Source: Flavobacteriia bacterium
GTDB taxonomy: Bacteria > Bacteroidota > Bacteroidia > Flavobacteriales > Flavobacteriaceae
Assembly: GCA_011330545.1 (NCBI GenBank)
Contig: DRQI01000117.1
Coordinates: 1-8,715 of the forward strand
Reading direction: 5' to 3'
Length of the DNA stretch: 8,715 nt
In this document: positions 1 through 5,748 of the stretch, piece after piece
Numbering within the stretch: position 1 is the stretch's first letter
Layout: each line of letters starts with the position of its first letter
Program-made: the position numbers and the translations under genes
The notes under the pieces: model-generated
Told to the model about the DNA's origin: nothing
The model's input: the letters and a program-made list of their open reading frames with translations, nothing else
Databases searched by the model: none

Positions 1-277
1 CTTCTTCTAAAGAGGTAGTTAATACCAATCTTATCTTATCTTGTTTTAACACATACGAAACGTGGTCTTTTACACCGGTTTCCAATCCTGCAAAGGCTTC
101 TGACTGAAAGCCAAATGCCGTTTTGTAAAAATGTGCAGACTGTTTGGCATTGCCAACATATAATTCTACATAATCTGTTCCTAGCAATGGTAAAAAATCT
201 TCTGCGTCTTCAAATATTTTTTTTAATCCGTATTCGGTATTTTGTAAATCTGTTAAATTTTTTATTTCAGCACTCAT
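1..277 (-). CDS. hppD: 4-hydroxyphenylpyruvate dioxygenase, N-terminal part (gene runs off window start)
   Basis: Non-heme Fe(II) dioxygenase that converts 4-hydroxyphenylpyruvate to homogentisate in cytoplasmic tyrosine/phenylalanine breakdown. Only the first 92 codons are present and they stay open to base 1. My translation begins MSAEIKNL and contains the N-terminal vicinal-oxygen-chelate half domain: DYVELYVGNAKQSAHFYKTA (residues 35-54), then FGFQ, then a strand with KIRLVLT (81-87), which is the usual HPPD start region. The iron ligands lie further downstream and cannot be checked. The ATG at 275-277 is the natural start; upstream is A/T-rich without a Shine-Dalgarno. It is the last visible gene of a minus-strand run after hmgA and a four-helix-bundle gene, with a 57-base gap. 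The partnership with hmgA, the next enzyme of the pathway, makes the identification firm. Confidence 0.93.
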   Translation of the reverse strand, partial: MSAEIKNLTDLQNTEYGLKKIFEDAEDFLPLLGTDYVELYVGNAKQSAHFYKTAFGFQSEAFAGLETGVKDHVSYVLKQDKIRLVLTTSLEE

Positions 278-312
278 AATTTTATTTTTTTAAGATATAC
301 GATTTATTGAGG

Positions 313-325
313 TAAGACTTATGAC
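313..325 (+). repeat. Left copy of an imperfect inverted repeat bounding the four-helix-bundle gene
   Basis: The plus strand reads TAAGACTTATGAC. The minus strand of 746-759 reads TAAGAACTTGTGAC. The two agree at 12 positions with one mismatch and one inserted base. This copy lies 9 bases beyond the stop of the four-helix-bundle gene, between it and hppD. It is read as one boundary of an inserted cassette; chance similarity is possible because the copies are short. Confidence 0.5.
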
Positions 326-334
326 TCTTTTAGT

Positions 335-688
335 TTAAAGAGAAATCATAAACTTATATATCATATTCTGTATTTTATTTATTCTATTTTCTAATTCTGT
401 AAATTTATCCTGATTAATATATCCAACCCTTTGGGCAATAGTTATTTGTGTTTCCCATTCGAAGGCAGAACCTAAAGATGTTTCTAAATAGTTTTTAAAA
501 TGCTTTTCGGAGCTTTTACTTGTACCTTCAGCAATATTTGATGGAATTGAAACCGAACACCTGTTTAATTGACTTGAAAGACCAAACTTTTCTTCTGAAG
601 GAAAATTTTTAGTTGTTTTATAAGTTTCGATAACTAATTCTAAACTTTCTTGCCAAATAATTAATTTTCTAAAATTATGTTTTATCAT
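335..688 (-). CDS. Four-helix-bundle protein (S23 / Avd-like family)
   Basis: A 117-residue protein of the four-helix-bundle family, known from ORFs in intervening sequences of some bacterial 23S rRNA genes and related to the Avd accessory protein of diversity-generating retroelements. The diagnostic core is visible: FRKLIIWQES near the start, FPSEEKFGLSSQLNRC (29-44), SVSIPSNIAEG (45-55), and a helix with FKNYLETSLGSAFEWETQI (64-82). Length is normal for the family. There is no signal peptide or membrane segment, so it should be cytoplasmic and is probably oligomeric. No precise function is known for stand-alone members. It sits between hmgA and hppD, with 75 and 57 base gaps, and is flanked by inverted repeats at 313-325 and 746-759. 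A 6-bp hairpin (AATTGT / ACAATT, 692-706) lies just upstream of its ATG. No reverse transcriptase or rRNA is present, so neither a retroelement nor an rRNA link is supported here. Confidence 0.88.
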   Translation of the reverse strand: MIKHNFRKLIIWQESLELVIETYKTTKNFPSEEKFGLSSQLNRCSVSIPSNIAEGTSKSSEKHFKNYLETSLGSAFEWETQITIAQRVGYINQDKFTELENRINKIQNMIYKFMISL

Positions 689-745
689 TAAAATTGTTTT
701 ACAATTATTGTTTAATGTATTATCTCAAAAAATCATACGTCTTAG

Positions 746-759
746 GTCACAAGTTCTTA
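746..759 (-). repeat. Right copy of the inverted repeat bounding the four-helix-bundle gene
   Basis: On the minus strand this reads TAAGAACTTGTGAC, the inverted partner of 313-325. It ends 4 bases short of the hmgA stop codon. Neighbouring bases repeat a related GTCTTA / GTTCTTA pattern (740-759), so the boundary region is itself mildly repetitive. Removing 313-759 would leave hmgA and hppD about 39 bases apart, a normal operon gap. Confidence 0.5.
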
Positions 760-763
760 AATC

Positions 764-1921
764 CTATCCCAACCACGATTTATAATAATCGTCAACTTCT
801 AAGCGTAAGGCTTCTTCAGTAATTGAAATCGGCCTAAAAGGGTCTATCATAACAGCTAGTTCGCCGGTTTCTTTTTTTCCGATACTTCTTTCGATAGCTC
901 CGGGATGCGGCCCGTGTGGTATTCCTCCGGGGTGGAGTGTAATTTGTCCTTTTTCAATATTATTTCTACTCATAAAATCACCATCTACATAATATAATAT
1001 CTCTTCTGAGTCTATATTACTATGGTGATAAGGTGCCGGAATAGAATCAGGATGATAATCATACATCCTAGGTACAAATGAGCATACTACAAAACCCGCA
1101 GCTTCCCATTGTTGGTGGATAGGCGGCGGCATGTGTATACGTCCGGTTATAGGCTCGAAATCGTGAATTGAAAAAGCATAGGGATAGTTAAATCCGTCCC
1201 AACCCACAACATCAAAAGGATGATTTTTATGGGTATATTCCCAAAGAACTCCTTGTTTTTTAGAAAGGATTTTAAAAGCTCCTTTTTCATCATGTGTTGT
1301 TAAATCTTTCGGCAATCGGAAATCGCGTTCACAAAATGGAGAATGTTCTAACAACTGTCCGAAATTATTACGATATCTTTTTGGCGTAACAATCGGACTG
1401 AAAGACTCTATATACAACATTCTATTATCTTCGGTATCAAAGTCTATTTGATAGGTTGTTCCTCGTGGGATAATAAGATAATCTCCATAGCTAAAATCAA
1501 GATTACCGTACATGGTTCTTAATTTTCCGCTTCCAACGTGAATGAATAACATTTCATCGGCATCAGAATTTCTATAAAAATAATCTTTAGAGAATGTTTT
1601 GGGTGCGGCTAAGCCTATGTGCAAATCATTGTTTACAAAAAGTGTTTTTCTACTTTTTAAATAGTCTTGCTCGGCTTGCAGTGAAAAACCTTTAAAGCTC
1701 AAGGCTTTCATATTTTTTTCAATGGCAATTTTAGGGGCAATAGCACCTACCCTTTTCACTTCAGAAACTACGGTGGGCGGATATAGGTGATAAATTAACG
1801 ATGACATACCGATAAAACCCGCTGTACCGAATAATTCTTCTTGGTACAATCCGCCGGTTGGATTTTTAAATGTTGTATGTCGTTTAGGTGGAATTTTACC
1901 TAATTTATGATATCTAGGCAT
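764..1921 (-). CDS. hmgA: Homogentisate 1,2-dioxygenase
   Basis: Cytoplasmic Fe(II) dioxygenase that opens the ring of homogentisate to give maleylacetoacetate, the step after HppD. The protein has 385 residues, somewhat shorter than the roughly 440 of human and proteobacterial enzymes but complete from MPRYHKLGKIPPKRH to the end. The iron triad expected by comparison with the human enzyme is visible: His300 and Glu306 in HSNIDSE, and His336 in IPHGPHPG. His263 in RIHMPPP fits the position of the active-site base, and FDVVGWDGFNYPY (236-248) matches the conserved FDVVGW segment. A first cupin-like half carries MLFIHVGSGKLRTMYGNLDF (124-143). The ATG is preceded by an A/T-rich leader with no Shine-Dalgarno, usual for this phylum. 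It is the first full gene of a minus-strand operon with a four-helix-bundle gene and hppD; a 21-codon leader ORF and a candidate promoter lie upstream. Confidence 0.96.
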   Translation of the reverse strand: MPRYHKLGKIPPKRHTTFKNPTGGLYQEELFGTAGFIGMSSLIYHLYPPTVVSEVKRVGAIAPKIAIEKNMKALSFKGFSLQAEQDYLKSRKTLFVNNDLHIGLAAPKTFSKDYFYRNSDADEMLFIHVGSGKLRTMYGNLDFSYGDYLIIPRGTTYQIDFDTEDNRMLYIESFSPIVTPKRYRNNFGQLLEHSPFCERDFRLPKDLTTHDEKGAFKILSKKQGVLWEYTHKNHPFDVVGWDGFNYPYAFSIHDFEPITGRIHMPPPIHQQWEAAGFVVCSFVPRMYDYHPDSIPAPYHHSNIDSEEILYYVDGDFMSRNNIEKGQITLHPGGIPHGPHPGAIERSIGKKETGELAVMIDPFRPISITEEALRLEVDDYYKSWLG

Positions 1922-1971
1922 ATTAATAGTTTTAATATTATGAATATTATAAGTTTATACAATCCGTAAAA

Positions 1972-1987
1972 AGTGACTATTTTCACT
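1972..1987 (-). promoter_or_regulatory. Weak hairpin with T-run in the hmgA leader (attenuator-like)
   Basis: On the minus strand AGTGA (1987-1983) and TCACT (1976-1972) can pair around a 6-base loop, and the 3' arm runs straight into a stretch of T (through 1968). The 5' arm contains the TGA stop of the 21-codon leader ORF, so a ribosome at that stop would cover the hairpin. A 5-bp stem is weak, and the regulatory reading is inference from geometry alone. Confidence 0.3.
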
Positions 1988-2048
1988 CAGGATTTCTCTT
2001 GTTCAAGAATTTAAGTAGTGATTTTAATTCTTTAAATGGTGTATTCAT
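1983..2048 (-). CDS. Possible 21-residue leader peptide upstream of hmgA
   Basis: A short ORF with ATG at 2046-2048 and TGA at 1983-1985 encodes MNTPFKELKSLLKFLNKRNP plus a final Glu. It is preceded by AAAAGG with 9 bases before the ATG, an unusually good ribosome-binding site for this sequence, and by a candidate promoter about 20 bases further up. It ends 61 bases before the hmgA ATG, and its stop lies inside a small hairpin. The peptide is basic and amphipathic with two Phe and no Tyr, so a Phe-codon attenuation mechanism is conceivable but not shown. In A/T-rich DNA a 21-codon ORF can arise by chance; I treat it as a candidate only. Confidence 0.3.
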   Translation of the reverse strand: MNTPFKELKSLLKFLNKRNPE

Positions 2049-2069
2049 AATAACATACCTTTTCGATTC

Positions 2070-2097
2070 TAAAGATACGTAAAAAAAGATTAGCAAA
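2070..2097 (-). promoter_or_regulatory. Candidate Bacteroidota-type promoter for the hmgA operon
   Basis: On the minus strand TTTG (2097-2094) is followed after 16 bases by TATCTTTA (2077-2070), matching 7 of 8 positions of the TAnnTTTG -7 element used by the Bacteroidota primary sigma factor, with a TTTG-like -33 element. Transcription would start near 2063-2066, giving a leader of about 140 bases before hmgA that contains the 21-codon ORF. The spacing is slightly short, hence moderate confidence. Confidence 0.45.
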
Positions 2098-2121
2098 GAA
2101 TAATTCTAAATAACCGGCAAC

Positions 2122-2157
2122 AAAAAAGTGAAGGCTTTTATAAAATTCAGCTCACTT
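2122..2157 (-). terminator. Candidate intrinsic terminator overlapping the nfu stop
   Basis: On the minus strand AAGTGA (2157-2152) pairs with TCACTT (2131-2126), and the 3' arm leads into a run of T ending at 2122. The loop contains TTTTATAAAA, which can extend the structure. The 5' arm lies within the last codons of nfu. It would end the mrp-nfu transcript before the hmgA promoter. The outer stem is only 6 bp, so strength is uncertain. Confidence 0.45.
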
Positions 2158-2383
2158 CAACGACTTCTTTAATCTGCGGGGCATACTTTTTAATGGTAGC
2201 TTCTACGCCATTTTTAAGTGTCATTTGATTTACCGAGCAGCCTATACAAGTACCTAAAAGTTGTACTTTAACAATATTATTTTCAACAGACACAAAAGAG
2301 ATATCCCCTCCGTCTGCTTGTAGAAAAGGCCTAATTTCAACCAAAGCTTTTTCGATATTATTTCTCAATTCTTGCTGGTTCAT
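2147..2383 (-). CDS. nfu: NifU C-terminal-domain (Nfu-type) iron-sulfur scaffold/carrier
   Basis: A 78-residue stand-alone Nfu domain, which binds and hands over [4Fe-4S] clusters to client proteins in the cytoplasm. The family signature is clear: EIRPFLQADGGDISFVSV (16-33), then LLGTCIGCS with the cluster-ligand CxxC at Cys46 and Cys49, then MTLKNGVEATIKK (54-66). Nfu domains act as dimers bridging a cluster through the two CxxC pairs. The length fits a single domain with no A-type or IscU-like extension. The gene starts 5 bases after the mrp stop, so the two are almost certainly co-transcribed and may be translationally coupled. A candidate terminator overlaps its stop codon. Confidence 0.94.
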   Translation of the reverse strand: MNQQELRNNIEKALVEIRPFLQADGGDISFVSVENNIVKVQLLGTCIGCSVNQMTLKNGVEATIKKYAPQIKEVVEVS

Positions 2384-2388
2384 TGTAC

Positions 2389-3522
2389 TTAGTTTTTAGT
2401 ACTACATCCTGCCATCGTAGTGATTTTAACAATTTCTGTGGGTGGCAAATCGGCATTGCGTTTTACCAGTTGTGATACCATATTTTTGGCAATTTCTTTA
2501 AAAGCTTCTTCTAAGGGTGTTTCATTTTGCAATGCTACCGGATGGCCTACATCGCCCGCTTCGCGAATACTTTGAACTAATGGGACTTCTCCTAAAAAGG
2601 TAGTATCTAAGTCTTCTGCCAGGTTTTTCGCACCGTCTTTTCCAAAGATATAATATTTATTATCGGGTAATTCTGCGGGTGTAAAATAACTCATATTTTC
2701 AACAATTCCCAAAACAGGCACATTGATATTTTCTTGCTGAAACATGGCTACTCCTTTTTTAGCATCTGCCAAGGCTATGTTTTGGGGCGTACTTACGATA
2801 ATGGCTCCGGTAATGGGTATGGCTTGTACTATTGACAAATGTATATCGCCGGTACCGGGAGGCAGGTCTATCAACATAAAATCTAATTCGCCCCAATCTG
2901 CATCAAAAATCATTTGGTTCAAGGCTTTTGATGCCATGGCACCACGCCAAATAACGGCTTGGTCTGGTTGCGTAAAAAACCCTAATGATAACATTTTTAC
3001 GCCATAATTTTCAACCGGAATCATTTTTGAGCGGCCATTTACATTTCTCGCCAATGGTTTTGCGTCGGCTACATCAAACATAATGGGCATTGATGGCCCG
3101 TATACATCGGCGTCTAAAATTCCTACTTTAAAACCCATTTTTGACAAGGTAATTGCCAAATTTGCCGTAATGGTAGATTTTCCTACACCGCCTTTGCCCG
3201 AAGCAATGGCAATTATATTTTGAACGCCGTCAATTTTATTGCCTTTGATAACATTGGCAGGGGCTTTTTCTGAGGTTTCTACGGTTACATTTACTTTTAC
3301 GTCTGCTTTTTGATACACCTTATCGTGTATTGCTTTCATAATTTCTACTTCTACCTTTTTCTTTGCTTGTAAGGTAGGATTGGTGATGGTAACTTCAACG
3401 ATTACTTCTTTACCAAAAATTACTATGTTTTTAATAGCCTTACTCTCTACTAAACTTTTACCTTCTCCGGGAGCGGTAATGGTGTCTAGGGCATCAAATA
3501 TGTCTTGTTTATTTAGTTTCAT
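2389..3522 (-). CDS. mrp: Mrp/NBP35-family ATPase, iron-sulfur cluster carrier
   Basis: P-loop ATPase of the Mrp/ApbC family that helps deliver Fe-S clusters. The protein has 377 residues: an N-terminal MIP18/DUF59 domain (about 1-80, with LDTITAPG near the start), a linker, then a MinD/ParA-like ATPase with the deviant Walker A SGKGGVGKST (108-117), LDADVYGPS (136-144), the LIDLPPGTGD switch (217-226) and the adenine-side ENMSYF (275-280). After MSYF the usual CPxC cluster-binding motif is replaced by TPAELPDNKYYIFG, as I recall being normal for Bacteroidota Mrp proteins; the only cysteine is Cys373 near the C-terminus. Cluster handling may therefore depend on the adjacent nfu product, which keeps its CxxC. 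The A-rich leader has no Shine-Dalgarno. A TATCTTTG promoter lies about 138 bases upstream. Confidence 0.96.
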   Translation of the reverse strand: MKLNKQDIFDALDTITAPGEGKSLVESKAIKNIVIFGKEVIVEVTITNPTLQAKKKVEVEIMKAIHDKVYQKADVKVNVTVETSEKAPANVIKGNKIDGVQNIIAIASGKGGVGKSTITANLAITLSKMGFKVGILDADVYGPSMPIMFDVADAKPLARNVNGRSKMIPVENYGVKMLSLGFFTQPDQAVIWRGAMASKALNQMIFDADWGELDFMLIDLPPGTGDIHLSIVQAIPITGAIIVSTPQNIALADAKKGVAMFQQENINVPVLGIVENMSYFTPAELPDNKYYIFGKDGAKNLAEDLDTTFLGEVPLVQSIREAGDVGHPVALQNETPLEEAFKEIAKNMVSQLVKRNADLPPTEIVKITTMAGCSTKN

Positions 3523-3659
3523 GGTTTTGTATAATTCGCAGTTCTAATCTTTGTCAATTTATAATTACAGAAAGGTTAACTCATGGTTTTCTTTAGCTTT
3601 ACAGCGAAAAAATATGATATTACATTGCGTTCACTCTTCTTTATATTCATTCTAAATTA

Positions 3660-3667
3660 CAAAGATA
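3660..3667 (-). promoter_or_regulatory. Candidate -7 promoter element for mrp-nfu
   Basis: The minus strand reads TATCTTTG, a perfect TAnnTTTG element. No clear TTTG is found at the -33 distance; only a CGTTTA stretch is there. Transcription would start near 3654, leaving an mrp leader of about 130 bases. A CRP-like palindrome lies about 90 bases further upstream. Confidence 0.5.
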
Positions 3668-3758
3668 GGGTATAGATTTTAATAAACGAAAGGTTTTTTA
3701 GTAACAATTATTACTGCCAACAATTACCAGGCTCTACTTCGTTATTTTTTTAATAAAA

Positions 3759-3776
3759 TTGTGAAGTTTATCACAA
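3759..3776. promoter_or_regulatory. CRP-like palindrome TTGTGA-N6-TCACAA
   Basis: TTGTGA (3759-3764) and TCACAA (3771-3776) are exact inverted repeats with a 6-base spacer. This matches the TGTGA-N6-TCACA site known for gammaproteobacterial CRP. It lies in the 508-base spacer between the Ig-like lipoprotein gene and mrp, upstream of the candidate mrp promoter. Crp/Fnr-family regulators exist in Bacteroidota, but whether one recognises this sequence is unknown; chance palindromes occur in A/T-rich DNA. Confidence 0.35.
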
Positions 3777-3829
3777 ACTCCTATTATAAGAAATAAACCG
3801 ATACGTATTAGAAATCTATTGTTTTAAAT

Positions 3830-3848
3830 AAAAGAATGAAATTCTTTT
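3830..3848. terminator. A/T-rich hairpin, possible terminator in the spacer downstream of the lipoprotein gene
   Basis: AAAAGAAT (3830-3837) and ATTCTTTT (3841-3848) form a perfect 8-bp stem with a 3-base loop. On the minus strand it comes after the Ig-like lipoprotein gene and the 3860-3962 repeat, followed by an A/T-rich tract without a long T-run. It could end that transcript, but the stem has only two G-C-type pairs' worth of stability. Confidence 0.25.
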
Positions 3849-3859
3849 TATAATGAGCC

Positions 3860-3962
3860 TGTCATTTTGAATGAGGTATGAAGAGGAATCTCATTATGAT
3901 GAGATTTAGCTCCGCTGAACTTACGTTTCTCGTCGCTCGTTCCTCGCTCTGTCGAAATGACA
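3860..3962. repeat. 103-bp intergenic element bounded by inverted repeats
   Basis: The element opens with TGTCATTTTGA and closes with TCGAAATGACA, an inverted pair with one mismatch. Inside is a perfect 8-bp hairpin, AATCTCAT-TATG-ATGAGATT (3887-3906), and a GC-richer section with two TCGCTC units (about 3930-3950). The composition differs sharply from the A/T-rich surroundings. Elements with a GTCATTTCGA edge and GAGATT-type hairpins are, from memory, common dispersed intergenic repeats in flavobacteria. It lies between the stop of the lipoprotein gene and the mrp promoter region. No coding sequence is evident, so it is a non-autonomous palindromic repeat, possibly folded in RNA. Copy number cannot be judged from one window. 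Confidence 0.7.
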
Positions 3963-4031
3963 AAATACCCTTTAACTTGATAATAAAAAGTGAGTAAATG
4001 AATTTTTAAAACCTGCCTAAACTCAATACTT

Positions 4032-5630
4032 TTATTCTAACATAAAAGTTTCGGTCATTTCCCAATTGGCTCTGACTTCTAACACTGTATTGAAATATAT
4101 TACTTCTTCGGGTTGTTTTCGCAATAAAAAATTACCGGTATCCCATTTCCTATTTTTGTTATTATCATAAATAACACGAATTAAATATTTATCAGGCACC
4201 AAATTCTTAAAAACGTATTCTTGTTGATGTTCTGCATAAACCTCTTCTACTAATTTTCCTCTTTCGGTAATCAATTGTACTATCAACGGATAGCTCTTTA
4301 CTTTTTGCAAGGTAAGGTAAACATTGCCATAATCTGTCGGCCTTTTTGTGGTAAATCTATAGGTTAAGGTATCATTTACATTTCCAAAAAAATCAGTAAT
4401 GGCCTCCGGAAAAAATACCAAAGAATATTTTTGATCGTACTTTTTTACAAAGTCTAAGACAATTTCATCTTTGTCTTTTGAAATACTAAAACTGTGGGCC
4501 ACAGCACTGCTATCTTTATCTATAAAATCGATTTTTGCAGTATCTATACTTTCTATCGGTATATTACCAGATAGCTTAAACGCATCCCGTAACGGCAACA
4601 CGCCTCTTACCGAACTTTTTATCTGTAACGAATCGAGGATTTTAGTCCTTAATTTCACGGTAAGGGTGTCTCGATATTGGTTATTGATTGCATAAAACTG
4701 TATGGAATCTTTTTCGGCATTTTTATACCAAAAATTCAGCGTGTCTTTATTTTTTTCAAAGTTTGTAAAACTTTCAAATTTTTCGGAAACCGAAAAGGGT
4801 TGCACTTTCAAACTATCACCTACGCCTTCATACCCAAAAAGAAGGTGTCCTTTAGCAGCTTCGGAAGGCCTTTTTAACTGAAATGGCAATTCTTCTCTAA
4901 ATATACTAATAGTATAACTACTATCTGTTGGAATGGTAATATACTCTTTATAAAAACCTATTTTGTCTTCTTTAGGGTTGAACTTATAATTTTTAGAAGC
5001 GTCTTTTAAAGCCAATAACAAATATTTACCTGATTTAATATTAGTAATTTCCCAAGCTGTAGAATCGAGTGTACTGCCAACATACAATGGTTTTTCGTTA
5101 TAAATAATTGAATCTGTAAAAGAATCATTCACTTCGTATAACATTACGGTAATGTCTTTATCTACTTCGTTGCTAAATGCATCTTTAATAGTGCCCGAAA
5201 CCTTTAACGAATCTATAATATCGCCGGTAGAAAAAACATATTTAAAGTTGTTCAATATATTGCCTTCGGTGTTGTCAATAACACTTTGCCCAAAATTAAA
5301 GGTATAGGTAGTATTTTCTTTTAAGGTGTCTAAAATTTTAATAGAAATGTATTTACTGGGAGTACCTAAAGGTTTGATAACCGGTGCATATTTTAAGGGT
5401 GGCGAAATAATCAACTGCTTTTGTAAATCCTTTAATTTAATGTATTCGTCAAAATAGATTTTTATTTCTTTTTCTTTAAAGTTTGTTGTCAAGTTTACAG
5501 GTTTTGCCAGCATCATTATGGGGGCGTCTTCATCTTTGGGGCCACCATCAGGCCTTCCCCTGCGGGCACAGCCGGTAAGCAATACTATTAAAAAAAAGAA
5601 AATTATACCTATGGCAACGTATTTTTTCAC
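4032..5630 (-). CDS. Ig-like (SbsA-type, Big_5) domain lipoprotein
   Basis: A 532-residue predicted lipoprotein of the cell envelope. Residues 1-21 are a lipoprotein signal peptide: MKKY, a hydrophobic core, and the lipobox LLTGC with Cys21. The Cys is followed by RRGRPDGGPKDED, whose GGPKD is typical of this Bacteroidota family. Residues about 36-136 form an SbsA-type Ig-like domain (IKIYFDEYIKL, NTTYTFNFG, FKYVFSTGD). A second beta domain follows at about 143-240 (LKVSGTIKDAF, SGKYLLLALKDASKNYKFNP), and a C-terminal one at about 435-530 with YDNNKNRKWDTGNF (488-501), an Asp/Asn-rich loop that could bind calcium. The start is GTG at 5628-5630: an in-frame stop lies upstream with no ATG between, and the signal peptide begins exactly there. 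Exact function is unknown; a surface or periplasmic structural role is inference. It appears monocistronic, with spacers over 400 bases on both sides. Confidence 0.88.
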   Translation of the reverse strand: MKKYVAIGIIFFFLIVLLTGCARRGRPDGGPKDEDAPIMMLAKPVNLTTNFKEKEIKIYFDEYIKLKDLQKQLIISPPLKYAPVIKPLGTPSKYISIKILDTLKENTTYTFNFGQSVIDNTEGNILNNFKYVFSTGDIIDSLKVSGTIKDAFSNEVDKDITVMLYEVNDSFTDSIIYNEKPLYVGSTLDSTAWEITNIKSGKYLLLALKDASKNYKFNPKEDKIGFYKEYITIPTDSSYTISIFREELPFQLKRPSEAAKGHLLFGYEGVGDSLKVQPFSVSEKFESFTNFEKNKDTLNFWYKNAEKDSIQFYAINNQYRDTLTVKLRTKILDSLQIKSSVRGVLPLRDAFKLSGNIPIESIDTAKIDFIDKDSSAVAHSFSISKDKDEIVLDFVKKYDQKYSLVFFPEAITDFFGNVNDTLTYRFTTKRPTDYGNVYLTLQKVKSYPLIVQLITERGKLVEEVYAEHQQEYVFKNLVPDKYLIRVIYDNNKNRKWDTGNFLLRKQPEEVIYFNTVLEVRANWEMTETFMLE

Positions 5631-5685
5631 GAATAAATTTACATTAATGAACTGTTTTACAATACTTTAACTCAACTTAAAAAAA

Positions 5686-5748
5686 CACCTAGGCCAGCTA
5701 TGCTGTTTTCTTCCTGCTTTTGTCTGAGCCAATATTCCTTTAGCAGCT
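5686..5748. other. Unexplained GC-richer block upstream of the lipoprotein gene
   Basis: About 45% G+C by hand count in a spacer that is otherwise far more A/T-rich. On the minus strand its ends can pair (AGCTGCT near the start with AGCATAGCT near 5695-5703, with a 2-base bulge), and it ends in CCTAGG. One minus-strand frame stays open for 33 codons between stops and reads KAAKGILAQTKAGRKQ, but there is no ATG, GTG or TTG start, so I do not call a gene. It may be a dispersed repeat, a gene remnant or a structured RNA. The rest of 5631-6054 holds only the palindrome at 5944-5976. Confidence 0.4.

Noticed and set aside
335..688. A diversity-generating retroelement, suggested by the Avd-like fold.
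   Set aside because: No reverse transcriptase, template repeat or variable repeat is present in the window.
2744..3007. An 87-codon plus-strand ORF.
   Set aside because: It lies entirely antisense to the conserved ATPase domain of mrp and encodes nothing recognisable.
3576..3650. A 24-residue minus-strand ORF in the mrp leader (starts MNIKKSERN).
   Set aside because: Its ATG would lie only a few bases from the predicted transcription start, it has no ribosome-binding site, and such length is expected by chance in A/T-rich DNA.
3923..3955. The repeated TCGCTC units as a CRISPR or tandem array.
   Set aside because: Only two short imperfect units with no regular spacers; better explained as part of the 103-bp element.
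4471..4877. Two overlapping plus-strand ORFs of 74 and 66 codons.
   Set aside because: Both are antisense to the Ig-like lipoprotein gene, whose protein is coherent throughout.
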